The notes beneath the pieces were generated by a model. That model was not told where the DNA came from. It saw only the letters and a list, made by a program, of their open reading frames with translations, and did no database searches. From CAYNFR01 sp964616755 (lineage in GTDB: Bacteria; Bacteroidota; Bacteroidia; Chitinophagales; Saprospiraceae): a DNA stretch of 64,000 bases. Shown in pieces: positions 44,113 to 51,879 of the stretch. The stretch's first letter is position 1, and every line of letters begins with the position of its first letter. Location: the NCBI GenBank assembly GCA_964616755.1, contig CAZTSI010000008.1, positions 37,797 through 101,796 of the forward strand, written 5' to 3'. The translations under genes and the position numbers were made by a program.

Positions 44113-44451
44113 AATCTGTTATTTGTTTTGGTTCTATTAACTATGTTGAAAATACGATAGGCCGCTTTATTCTATATTACCTAGCTTATCGCTTAATTCT
44201 ACAAAACTACGGATTTTTTTCGAATACTCCAAATGATATTTATAAACAACAGATAATCAATTATATATGACACAATACTTAAATAAATAATTCAATATTT
44301 TAAAATATAAGAATTTGACTAAGCAAATTAAATTCACTTTAATGGTAACGATCATCTTGGACCAAAGTTCATTGATGTGCCAACTGACAGAAGTCTGAAG
44401 CACAGTAGTATTTAGGACTTGCTGAGAGCAGAATACCCAAAAACTAAGAGG
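44113..44451. other. Gap upstream of the 69-residue gene
   Basis: 339 bases, AT-rich. It holds the minus-strand promoter of the 69-residue gene and its leader (about 85 bases). I see nothing else convincing in the rest. Confidence 0.4.
44202..44233 (-). promoter_or_regulatory. Promoter of the 69-residue gene
   Basis: Minus strand TTTG (44230-44233), 20-base spacer, TAGTTTTG (44202-44209): complete match to the Bacteroidota consensus. Confidence 0.75.
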
Positions 44452-44838
44452 CTATTCTTGCCTCTGATAGATCAGACCTAAGCCATTTCCCCCAAATTGC
44501 GTCATTTGGATTTGGTCATTTGACACTAAGTCGATTCTGTAATACTGAACTTCGGCATTAACATTAAGTTCTAATTTTAGTCTGAACTTATCAATGGTAT
44601 AGACCCCTTGTGTTTCGGCTGGTTTTGGGGCATCTCCTGGCCAAGTGTAGTATTCGTCTTGCAAAAATTCAAACCAAGTTGCTGAATAATACTGATTACC
44701 AGGAGAATACCACCTCCCCTTAAGGATGAAAGGGCTTTCTGTTTTCATCACCTCTTCTAAGACGCTTTTTGATTTGTTTCCGCCTGAAGTACAAGACAAG
44801 ATGCTGTTTAATAAAAGTAGGGCAAAAAGGACGCGCAT
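44452..44838 (-). CDS. Putative lipoprotein of unknown function
   Basis: 128 residues. The signal MRVLFALLLLNSILSC has a lipobox with Cys16 and a Thr-Ser-Gly-Gly linker. The mature part is a small beta-rich domain (ILKGRWYSPGNQYYSATWFEFLQDEYYTW...FRLKLELNVNAEVQYYRIDLVSNDQIQMTQFGG) reminiscent of lipocalin-like folds. No homologue is recognised by eye. The TACCTTTG box at 44926-44933 (minus) could drive it from 88 bases away. Confidence 0.6.
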   Translation of the reverse strand: MRVLFALLLLNSILSCTSGGNKSKSVLEEVMKTESPFILKGRWYSPGNQYYSATWFEFLQDEYYTWPGDAPKPAETQGVYTIDKFRLKLELNVNAEVQYYRIDLVSNDQIQMTQFGGNGLGLIYQRQE

Positions 44839-45211
44839 AATAATATAATTGTTTTTAAATAATCAGTTGTAAGAAGCCATAGGTCAGAAATTAAATTTAT
44901 TTACTGCCACTTTTCATCTGATGCGCAAAGGTAGTATTCATTTTGTGTAAGATTTCTTTTGGAATTAAAATTGAAGTGAACGAAAGCTTCTTGGAATCCT
45001 GCGCGATAGTTAAATGCCTCATTGGGAAAGAATTACTTATATTGATATATCAATATAAAAATATCCGTAAGCCACTATTATTGGTGCAGGAAGACTCCTT
45101 CCTTTTGCCAGTCAACTTTATATATATAGAAATGATGTTAATTGATTTATCAACATTTACTTGCACAACCAAACATTATTCGTTGTCCTTTTGAACTGTT
45201 ATGACTCTGCG
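44839..45211. other. Gap with a 22-bp palindrome
   Basis: 373 bases with a TACCTTTG box (44926-44933, minus) and a perfect 22-bp AT-rich palindrome (45037-45058). An ORF at 44943-45194 has a composition unlike a real protein and is left out. Confidence 0.4.
44926..44933 (-). promoter_or_regulatory. -7 box TACCTTTG, candidate promoter of the lipoprotein gene
   Basis: Identical to the -7 box of the SRP RNA gene, but 88 bases from the ATG and without a -33 TTG. Confidence 0.35.
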
Positions 45212-46744
45212 TTAATGACGACTTCTCATGACTTCGCAAATCCATTGCCGTGTTGCTGATGGCAAAACAACGTCATCAATCTCGAGTACTGAAGCCGCAT
45301 TTAGTGCCTTTCCCTGATCATAAAGTTGGGTGAGTAATTCTTGATATAGTGCCTCTCGATCTTCTGGCTTGTCACAAGCGTCTAGCTCTTTTTTATGTGA
45401 TAATTTTACCGCACCTTCTAAGCCCATGGCTCCAAATTCACCTGTAGGCCAGGCGAGGGTAGCCAAGGGGCTATGCATTGAACCTCCAGCCATCGCCATT
45501 GCACCCAAGCCATAAGCTTTCCTCAATATTATGCAAACGTGTGGAACAGTCAATTTGGCTCCAGAAGTAAAAAGACGTGATGCTGAGCTGACCATACCAG
45601 AACTCTCAGCATCAGTACCGACCATAAATCCTGGGGTGTCACATAGGCTTATAACGGGTAACTCGAACTTTTGGCAGAGGTCGAGAAATTGTGCCATCTT
45701 TTGGGCTCCAGTTGCGTCAATGGCACCTCCTAGGAATTTGCAATTATTTGCTACCAGACCAAAGGTCTTGCCTTCAATGCGGACAAAGGCGGTAATGATC
45801 GTCTTACCATAGTCTGACTTTAAGTACAGTACGCTTTCAATATCGCATAGGATATCGATGACCTTTTTTATGTCATACGCGTAACGCCTGTCTTCAGGGA
45901 GGCAAGAATTAAGCAAGTTTTGATCTTGGCATGACCATTCGAAATGGGTGGGTAACAAATAACCAAGACATTTTTTAGCCATTTGACTGGCACTTATATC
46001 ATCATTTACTAAAATATGGATTGTACCATTTGAGCACATAATTTGTGCAGGCCCTATGTCATCAGCATGTACTGCACCTAATCCACCGCCTTCGATCATG
46101 GCTGGGCCGCCCATACCGATTGAGCTGTCAGCAGTGGCAATGAGAATATCTGAACAACCGGCTAAAGCAGCATTGCCTGCAAAACAATAGCCCGTAACTA
46201 TACCAATTCTCGGAACAACACCGTCAAGTGCCGCATAATGGACGAAGGTCGATAAATCTAATCCTCCTACTGATATTGGGTAAAAATCCACATCACCTGG
46301 ACGTCCGCCACCACCTTCTAAGAAGAATATCACAGGAATTCTTTTCCTCTTTACAAGGGACAACATCCTATCTGTCTTTTTATGATTCATTGCACCTTGA
46401 GTTCCTGCCAACACTGTATAATCATAGCCTAGAATGGCGATTGGATATCGTTTATTCATATCTTGATCTAACTCATAACTCACTGATGTTTGAAGACATA
46501 CTAGACCATCGGCTGGCGTGTTTTTTATTAAATCATCTAAAGATCTCCTTCCGCGTTGAGCGGCAATGATCAATCCTCCGTATTCCGATATTTCTGCACC
46601 CGAGACGATGATTTCTATTAGTTCGCGGATCATCTTCTTGCCCTTGTTATGGCGGTTTAAAGTGGCTTTAGGTCGATACTGGTCAAGAAGCCATTTTTTT
46701 CTTAGGTCGAGTTCTTCTTGGGGAGTTAGGTTTTTTTTTGGCAT
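45212..46744 (-). CDS. Acyl-CoA carboxylase carboxyltransferase subunit
   Basis: 510 residues, the PCC/MCC beta-type carboxyltransferase. N-domain signatures are FFLEGGGGRPGDVDFY, GIVTGYCFAGNAALAGCSD and GMGGPAMIEGGGLG; the C-domain has ISLCDTPGFMVGTDAE and the LRKAYGLGAMAMAGGS oxyanion region. It transfers carboxyl from biotin to an acyl-CoA, classically propionyl- or methylcrotonoyl-CoA. The window holds no biotin carboxylase or carrier gene, so partners are elsewhere. An inverted repeat sits immediately 5' of the ATG. Confidence 0.88.
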   Translation of the reverse strand: MPKKNLTPQEELDLRKKWLLDQYRPKATLNRHNKGKKMIRELIEIIVSGAEISEYGGLIIAAQRGRRSLDDLIKNTPADGLVCLQTSVSYELDQDMNKRYPIAILGYDYTVLAGTQGAMNHKKTDRMLSLVKRKRIPVIFFLEGGGGRPGDVDFYPISVGGLDLSTFVHYAALDGVVPRIGIVTGYCFAGNAALAGCSDILIATADSSIGMGGPAMIEGGGLGAVHADDIGPAQIMCSNGTIHILVNDDISASQMAKKCLGYLLPTHFEWSCQDQNLLNSCLPEDRRYAYDIKKVIDILCDIESVLYLKSDYGKTIITAFVRIEGKTFGLVANNCKFLGGAIDATGAQKMAQFLDLCQKFELPVISLCDTPGFMVGTDAESSGMVSSASRLFTSGAKLTVPHVCIILRKAYGLGAMAMAGGSMHSPLATLAWPTGEFGAMGLEGAVKLSHKKELDACDKPEDREALYQELLTQLYDQGKALNAASVLEIDDVVLPSATRQWICEVMRSRH

Positions 46745-46757
46745 AGGTCGTTCTCGT

Positions 46758-46789
46758 GTATGAATTGATACTTTAAAGGTAATTCATAC
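46758..46789. promoter_or_regulatory. Inverted repeat upstream of the carboxyltransferase gene
   Basis: Arms GTATGAATT and AATTCATAC flank TACTTTAAAGGTA, which on the minus strand reads TACCTTTA, one mismatch from a -7 box 30 bases before the ATG. It looks like an operator over the promoter. Confidence 0.4.
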
Positions 46790-46900
46790 GTCAGGGAAAA
46801 GGCAGCTTTGCTTCGTCAAAAACCTCCGCAAGGTAGAAATCACCAGCGCAATAGAAAGAAATGTGTTGGCTAAAGGGCAAGGTTTGTCTTAGTATAAATT

Positions 46901-46929
46901 AAAAAAAAAGCAGCACTTAGGCTGCTTTT
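46901..46929 (-). terminator. Rho-independent terminator after tRNA-Ser
   Basis: AAAAGCAGC/GCTGCTTTT stem with a 6-base loop, then a T run, touching the tRNA 3' CCA. Confidence 0.85.
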
Positions 46930-47016
46930 GGCGGAGGAAGAGGGATTCGAACCCCCGATACCCTTCGGTATGCCGGTTTTCAAGACCGGTGCATTCAACC
47001 GCTCTGCCATTCCTCC
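46929..47016 (-). tRNA. tRNA-Ser (TGA)
   Basis: Class II tRNA on the minus strand with acceptor GGAGGAA/CTTCCTC, anticodon loop CTTGAAA (anticodon TGA) between CCGGT and ACCGG, a long variable arm (CATACCGAAGGGTATC), T-loop GGTTCGAAT and an encoded CCA end. Confidence 0.96.
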
Positions 47017-47054
47017 AAATTAAATCAAGACACAAGGGACTACTAAAGTGGCGG

Positions 47055-47062
47055 CAAATGTA
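47055..47062 (-). promoter_or_regulatory. -7 box of tRNA-Ser
   Basis: Minus-strand TACATTTG, exact TAnnTTTG match 38 bases before the tRNA. The nearest TTG upstream is only 12 bases away, so the -33 is uncertain. Confidence 0.45.
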
Positions 47063-47078
47063 AATTAGTTTTATCAAG

Positions 47079-47111
47079 TTTGGAAGTTCTTTTAAGTTAT
47101 TTCTATATTTT
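47079..47111 (+). promoter_or_regulatory. Promoter of the double-thioredoxin gene
   Basis: TTTG (47079-47082), 21-base spacer, TATATTTT (47104-47111; one mismatch), 19 bases before ATG 47131. It lies back to back with the tRNA-Ser promoter. Confidence 0.5.
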
Positions 47112-47130
47112 ACCCAAGAATGTACATACC

Positions 47131-48300
47131 ATGAAACGACTATTCCTTTTTCTGCCATTGATCATCTTACTCGTGTATTGTCGCTCTGGGTCAGAAAAGT
47201 TGCCGGAATTAAGTTCCTTTGTACCTGCTCCTATGGTTGGAGTGGAGCAATCGGTCGTCACCTTAGGTCTTGACGAATTAGCCCCTGATTTTAGCTTGCC
47301 AGGTGTTGATGGCAAATATTATAGCCTAGACGATTTTGATCAGAGTCAAGTTTTAGTCATAATTTTTACCTGCAATCATTGCCCGACAGCTCAAGCTTAT
47401 GAGGACAGGATCAAGCAAATTTCATCGGACTATGGTCAAAGCAGCGTTCAGTTGATAGCTATTTCCCCTAATAGTCCTATCGCAGTCTTACCAGAAGAAT
47501 TGGGCTATTCTGATCTTGATGATCGTTTTGAAGACATGATACAAAGAGCCAAGGATAAATCCTTCGTGTTTCCTTATCTCTATGATGGCGATAACCAAGC
47601 CGTTTCGCTTGCCTATGGACCTTCGGCTACACCGCAAGCTTTTGTCTTTGATATGGAGCGTAAACTAAAATATGTAGGCAGAATAGACTCCTACGAAAAA
47701 CCTGGGCTCGGACATGGCGAAGATCTTCGGCGAGCTATAGATGAAGTCCTAGCCTCTCAGACGGTCACATTACCACAAACACCAACATTTGGCTGCTCAA
47801 CAAAATGGAGTTGGAAAAAGGAATACAAAGATCGAGCAGAAAACGAATGGAGTCTAAATCCTGTCAATTTAAGTACTATTGATGAGTCTGGTGTAAAGGA
47901 ATTGCGACGAAATGAAAGTAAAAAACTAAGGCTCATTAATGTCTGGGCGACATGGTGTGGACCTTGCGTCCGAGAATATCCCGAGTTTGTAACCATACAA
48001 CGTATGTATGGTGCACGAGATTTTGAGTTTATCTCTGTTTCAGTCGACAAAGCCTCTTCTCATGACAAGGCTTTGCTTTTTTTACAATCTAAATCATCGG
48101 CGCTAACAAACTATCGATTCGATCAAGATGATATTTATCTTTTCATTGCCGCTTTAGATAGCAATTGGAATGGTGCGTTGCCTTACACCTTGCTGATAGA
48201 GCCGGGCGGTAATGTTGTATGGAGTCATCAAGGCGATATCGATTTTCATCAGCTGAAGCGCGCAATTGTAGATCATCCGATCATTGGGCGTTACTACTAA
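47131..48300 (+). CDS. Lipoprotein with two thioredoxin-fold domains (redoxin + TlpA-like)
   Basis: 389 residues from ATG 47131. The leader MKRLFLFLPLIILLVYC ends in a lipobox Cys17. The first domain is a redoxin with the F-TCNHCPTAQAYEDR motif (C81-N-H-C84). The second is TlpA-like with WATWCGPCVREYP (C276-G-P-C279). The last stretch, LPYTLLIEPGGNVVWSHQGD, contains the cis-Pro. Both domains are periplasmic, probably outer-membrane anchored, and could form a relay of disulfide exchange. The TTG at 47080 that lengthens the ORF precedes the promoter and is rejected. Confidence 0.85.
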   Translation: MKRLFLFLPLIILLVYCRSGSEKLPELSSFVPAPMVGVEQSVVTLGLDELAPDFSLPGVDGKYYSLDDFDQSQVLVIIFTCNHCPTAQAYEDRIKQISSDYGQSSVQLIAISPNSPIAVLPEELGYSDLDDRFEDMIQRAKDKSFVFPYLYDGDNQAVSLAYGPSATPQAFVFDMERKLKYVGRIDSYEKPGLGHGEDLRRAIDEVLASQTVTLPQTPTFGCSTKWSWKKEYKDRAENEWSLNPVNLSTIDESGVKELRRNESKKLRLINVWATWCGPCVREYPEFVTIQRMYGARDFEFISVSVDKASSHDKALLFLQSKSSALTNYRFDQDDIYLFIAALDSNWNGALPYTLLIEPGGNVVWSHQGDIDFHQLKRAIVDHPIIGRYY

Positions 48301-48342
48301 TTCTCTAAAAATTATCCATATAAACGACTTAGTGAATTAAAT

Positions 48343-48350
48343 TATATTTG
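48343..48350 (+). promoter_or_regulatory. -7 box TATATTTG of the MFS gene
   Basis: Exact TAnnTTTG match, 20 bases before ATG 48371. Confidence 0.5.
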
Positions 48351-48370
48351 GCGCATTAAGTCAAATAAAG

Positions 48371-49564
48371 ATGTTTCAGCCCCTCCTCTTTGCTTTGCAG
48401 AACGCTCAAGTAAGGAACATTATGTTGATATTCTTAACTATGGGCGTCATCTTTGGTTCATGGGCAGCTTTTATTCCATTTCTTAAGGAGAGGTTTTTAC
48501 TAGACGAGGCGCAAATGGGTTTAATGCTATTGTGTCTGCCGCTAGGTGCCGTAATGATGAACCCCATTTCTATCCCTTTATTGCATTATGTAGGTGAGAA
48601 GCGGATGATCCTGACTTGTTTGGTTGGTAGTGGGATTGGGTTTTTAGGAGTATTTTCATCTCCATTTCTCTGGTTGACTTGTCTTACGTTGTTTTTGACG
48701 GGCTTAATTTATAGTGCTTTAAATATGGCAATCAATACAGCGTCTGTAGCTATCGAGAATATGAGCGCACGGTATATTCTGTCGAGTTGTCATGGCTTTT
48801 GGAGTTTAGGGGCAATGTTGGGGTCTGCTTTTGCTAGTACAGCCATTAGTGTTGGTTTAGGACCTGCTCAACACTTTATGCTTGTTATTACGCTGCAAAT
48901 CATTGTAGCTGTAGCCACATCTAAAAGGCTAAATGAAATTGTCTTGGAGGATTCGAGTTCATCTAAAGGCAAGCCTAAACTAAAGTGGCCAGATCAGACT
49001 TTATGGTTGTTGATCATAATTACTCTTAGTGTGTATTTACTCGAAGGCACCATGGCCGACTGGTCGTCTATTTATTTGATCACTGTACTAGGTTCGGCGG
49101 CTGATATTGGGGGAATAGGATTTAGCGCCTATGCTTTATTTATGGCAACGGGTAGATTTTTTGGTGATTATCTTCAAGATAAGTTTGGTAGCATACATTT
49201 GTTGAGTTATTGTGCACTACTCGGCCTGCTGGGCATATCTCTTGTCATAATTGCGACATCACCACCGTTGGCGATTGTAGGTATGGCGATTGTAGGGGCA
49301 GGTGTGTCCTTAGGTGCTCCCATTTTATATTCTTCATCAGCGAGATTAAAGGGGTATGGGAAGGGCGTAGGACTAGCTACATTAAATAGTTTTGCAATGT
49401 TTAGTTTTCTAGGCGGACCAGCCTTTATTGGCTTTATCGCTAATTTGACCTCATTGCGTATTGCTTTTGGCTTCGTGGCTTTTATGTGTTTCATTTGGTT
49501 GGTGGTAAGCTTCACTGCTAGAACTCGTCTTACGTTAGCGACAGCAATTCGCTCAGAATCTTAG
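48371..49564 (+). CDS. MFS transporter
   Basis: 397 residues with twelve predicted membrane helices in two halves, of the fucose-permease/YbjJ-like type. It carries conserved intramembrane motifs such as VIFGSWAAFIPFLKERF in helix 1 and ASTAISVGLGPAQ after helix 5, and an interhelix GRFFGDYLQDKFG loop (motif A-like) in the second half. The substrate is unknown; relatives carry sugars or unknown solutes by proton symport. Its stop overlaps the convergent DUF4153 gene by 4 bases. Confidence 0.85.
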   Translation: MFQPLLFALQNAQVRNIMLIFLTMGVIFGSWAAFIPFLKERFLLDEAQMGLMLLCLPLGAVMMNPISIPLLHYVGEKRMILTCLVGSGIGFLGVFSSPFLWLTCLTLFLTGLIYSALNMAINTASVAIENMSARYILSSCHGFWSLGAMLGSAFASTAISVGLGPAQHFMLVITLQIIVAVATSKRLNEIVLEDSSSSKGKPKLKWPDQTLWLLIIITLSVYLLEGTMADWSSIYLITVLGSAADIGGIGFSAYALFMATGRFFGDYLQDKFGSIHLLSYCALLGLLGISLVIIATSPPLAIVGMAIVGAGVSLGAPILYSSSARLKGYGKGVGLATLNSFAMFSFLGGPAFIGFIANLTSLRIAFGFVAFMCFIWLVVSFTARTRLTLATAIRSES

Positions 49565-51309
49565 CGCTGAGATTGGGCTCGCCCAAATACCAATATACCT
49601 TGTACCCCCTTTATTTGCCAACTTTCTTTCACGTTTTCTCCGTTTATTGAATGACAAATCAGTCTTGCGACCTCTATGCCTTCAATATCCGTAAAGCTGA
49701 CATTTAGCTTCCCTACTGGTAAAGCCTCCCTAACGTATTGATGCTCCTTGATAAGGTCATTAATATCCTGCTCGTATGATTGATCATTCAATTGGAGTAG
49801 TAGTTTGGTTCCCATCATTGTTATATTTATTGACGAAAAGTATTCAACACCATCATATGCTTCAATTGGCATGATGCTATCAAAGCCCATCACAGAACTT
49901 GAGGTGTTAGGCGTTTGAGTGTATAGATATAAATTTTCTACAAATGGGTCGTTGGTTGAAGTCCCTCTAGGTGCATCTTTATCGACTCCTATTTGGTCTA
50001 GGATATCATTTACCCTTTCATACGACATTTCAAAAGAAGACCAATGATCGGTTTTAAGCTCATAGCTCGATAGCCATTTTTTAACTTTAATGGGTTGCTC
50101 TCTTTGATCTAATGCTTCAATGACTTGTCTTATTTCGTATGCATTTTCCTTTTTAGCCGAAAGGAGTTCTTGAAGTCTTTTTCCTTGACTCGATATACTG
50201 GCATTAAAAATATTGAATGGACTAGGGAAAATAGATATAAAAATAGTTGCCGCTAAGCTAACAGGAATCCATTTTAGCGCATTGGAAGGTCGAAACCCAT
50301 AAAGCAAAATCATTAAAATGAGCCAAGATATCAAAGCTATCAAAATATATCGAGGCTCTGTAATCCCATATTCAGCGACTCGGGTTGATACGGAGACAAT
50401 GAGGAGAGTCACGGGGACGATAAGACCAATAAAAGCAAATTTCTTAAACCAAGCACTCAGTCGATTTTGTGTAAACAAAGGTAGAAAGTAATTCAGTAGC
50501 CATGCTAAGATGGTAATAACAGAAAAACATATAGCTAACCTCGCCATCCAGCCATTGGGTAATTCTTGCTCCAAAAGAATTTTAGCGCCATAAGCCGTTA
50601 ATATCAACAAATAAAGACAAGCTATTGGCACCAATATATATAAGGTAAAAATGCTCATGGCTTTACTTGGGGCTTCCACTTTGTCATCTTGCTCTATAGG
50701 CGGATATTGACTCAAGAGGAAAAATGTATTAAATATTCCAGCTAAAATAATAAACAACCGCAGATAGGCTTTGGATGAAATATCCAGTCCAAATAATTGC
50801 TCTAGAGCAAGCATGGCTGCCGCTAAACCTAAAAATATGACCAAGCTAAAGCCTGCCGAAAGCAAACTTAATGTAAATAAGCGCCGATTATATTCCCAGA
50901 AGTCCTGATTCTGTGTGCGACCAAAATAGGGGATGAACGAAATAAACAAATGAGTAATAACTACCCAAGCAAACATCACATAAGGCAACTCATATGCGTC
51001 CATCCAATGAAAGAGCCGATCTTCTTGCATCAAATAGACATACCATGTTACACCCACGGCTAAGGGTAGACCTATTTCAATAGGCCATTTAAGGTTATTT
51101 TTATCGATGAAATCAGCTAATAGCCTTGAAAATATGGCCGTTATGGCTGTGATATAACTGATAAAGACCATGTTTCTCAACCATGTATCATTATCATTTT
51201 CTACCAAGATAAGAGCAAATCCTGTCGAAGCTACGGCAAGCAAAGAGGCGACTGGAAAACGGCTGAAAGCTTGCGTCAGCTCTATTGATGTAAACCATTT
51301 AAGTTTCAC
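49561..51309 (-). CDS. DUF4153-family membrane protein
   Basis: 582 residues with about twelve hydrophobic segments up to residue 350, then a soluble C-terminal part with several beta strands (residues 400-580). The N-terminal membrane region with LVENDNDTWLRNMVF and ELPYVMFAWVVITHLF is the DUF4153 type known across Bacteroidota, with no established function. The soluble tail lies after the last helix and is probably exported or cytosolic, depending on topology. It is divergent from the TerB-like gene with its promoter between them. Confidence 0.75.
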   Translation of the reverse strand: MKLKWFTSIELTQAFSRFPVASLLAVASTGFALILVENDNDTWLRNMVFISYITAITAIFSRLLADFIDKNNLKWPIEIGLPLAVGVTWYVYLMQEDRLFHWMDAYELPYVMFAWVVITHLFISFIPYFGRTQNQDFWEYNRRLFTLSLLSAGFSLVIFLGLAAAMLALEQLFGLDISSKAYLRLFIILAGIFNTFFLLSQYPPIEQDDKVEAPSKAMSIFTLYILVPIACLYLLILTAYGAKILLEQELPNGWMARLAICFSVITILAWLLNYFLPLFTQNRLSAWFKKFAFIGLIVPVTLLIVSVSTRVAEYGITEPRYILIALISWLILMILLYGFRPSNALKWIPVSLAATIFISIFPSPFNIFNASISSQGKRLQELLSAKKENAYEIRQVIEALDQREQPIKVKKWLSSYELKTDHWSSFEMSYERVNDILDQIGVDKDAPRGTSTNDPFVENLYLYTQTPNTSSSVMGFDSIMPIEAYDGVEYFSSINITMMGTKLLLQLNDQSYEQDINDLIKEHQYVREALPVGKLNVSFTDIEGIEVARLICHSINGENVKESWQIKGVQGILVFGRAQSQR

Positions 51310-51324
51310 TCTTTTGGAATTCTA

Positions 51325-51354
51325 TTTGTTGAGAGCTCAATTTAACTATTTTTG
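51325..51354 (+). promoter_or_regulatory. Promoter of the TerB-like gene
   Basis: TTTG (51325-51328), 18-base spacer, TATTTTTG (51347-51354), 21 bases before ATG 51376: full consensus match. Confidence 0.65.
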
Positions 51355-51375
51355 CCGTTGAAAAATAATTTAATT

Positions 51376-51861
51376 ATGTCTACTACAGGTATTTTTTCAA
51401 GGATTTCAACTGCACAATTAGAAACGCTCGAAGATGCATTAGCGCTCATAATGATTTTAATCGCTGGTGCTGATGGCGAAATAGATGCTAAGGAATTTAA
51501 TTGGGCCGAAAAGCTAACAAACATACGTAGTTATGCGAAACCTAAGGCATTGAATGACTTCTATGGTCGGGTGCATGCCAAATTTACCCGGCAAGTAGAA
51601 ACACTTCTTAACGAATTACCTACAGACCTGGCTGAGCGCGAAAAAGTGATTTCTAAAGAGTTGTCAAAAATCAATTACATCTTACCGAGGTTAGAGAATG
51701 AGATTGCCTATAAAATCTATAAGAGTTATCTCAGTTTTGCGCAACACGTGGCAAAGGCTTCGGGTGGTTTTCTGGGCTTTGGCAGCATAAGTTATGCCGA
51801 GAAACAATTGATTCATCTGCCAATGATTGATGCAGTAATTTTGATGGATGAAGAAGAATAA
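51376..51861 (+). CDS. TerB-like helical protein
   Basis: 161 residues from ATG 51376, which follows the promoter box. All-helical, starting with ALALIMILIAGADGEIDAKEFNWAEKL, the acidic helix pattern of TerB/YfbV-like metal-binding domains (conserved D-G-x-I-D-x-x-E). It has no signal peptide. It is followed after 18 bases by a TonB receptor and is probably co-transcribed with it; whether they function together is open. The TerB name rests on one motif. Confidence 0.6.
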   Translation: MSTTGIFSRISTAQLETLEDALALIMILIAGADGEIDAKEFNWAEKLTNIRSYAKPKALNDFYGRVHAKFTRQVETLLNELPTDLAEREKVISKELSKINYILPRLENEIAYKIYKSYLSFAQHVAKASGGFLGFGSISYAEKQLIHLPMIDAVILMDEEE

Positions 51862-51879
51862 TTGCATACCTTACAGCCG

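Noticed and set aside
44943..45194. 83-codon ORF in the 44.8-45.2 kb gap
   Set aside because: Composition rich in Ile/Leu/Tyr from AT-rich DNA, no domain pattern, and it contains the 22-bp palindrome.
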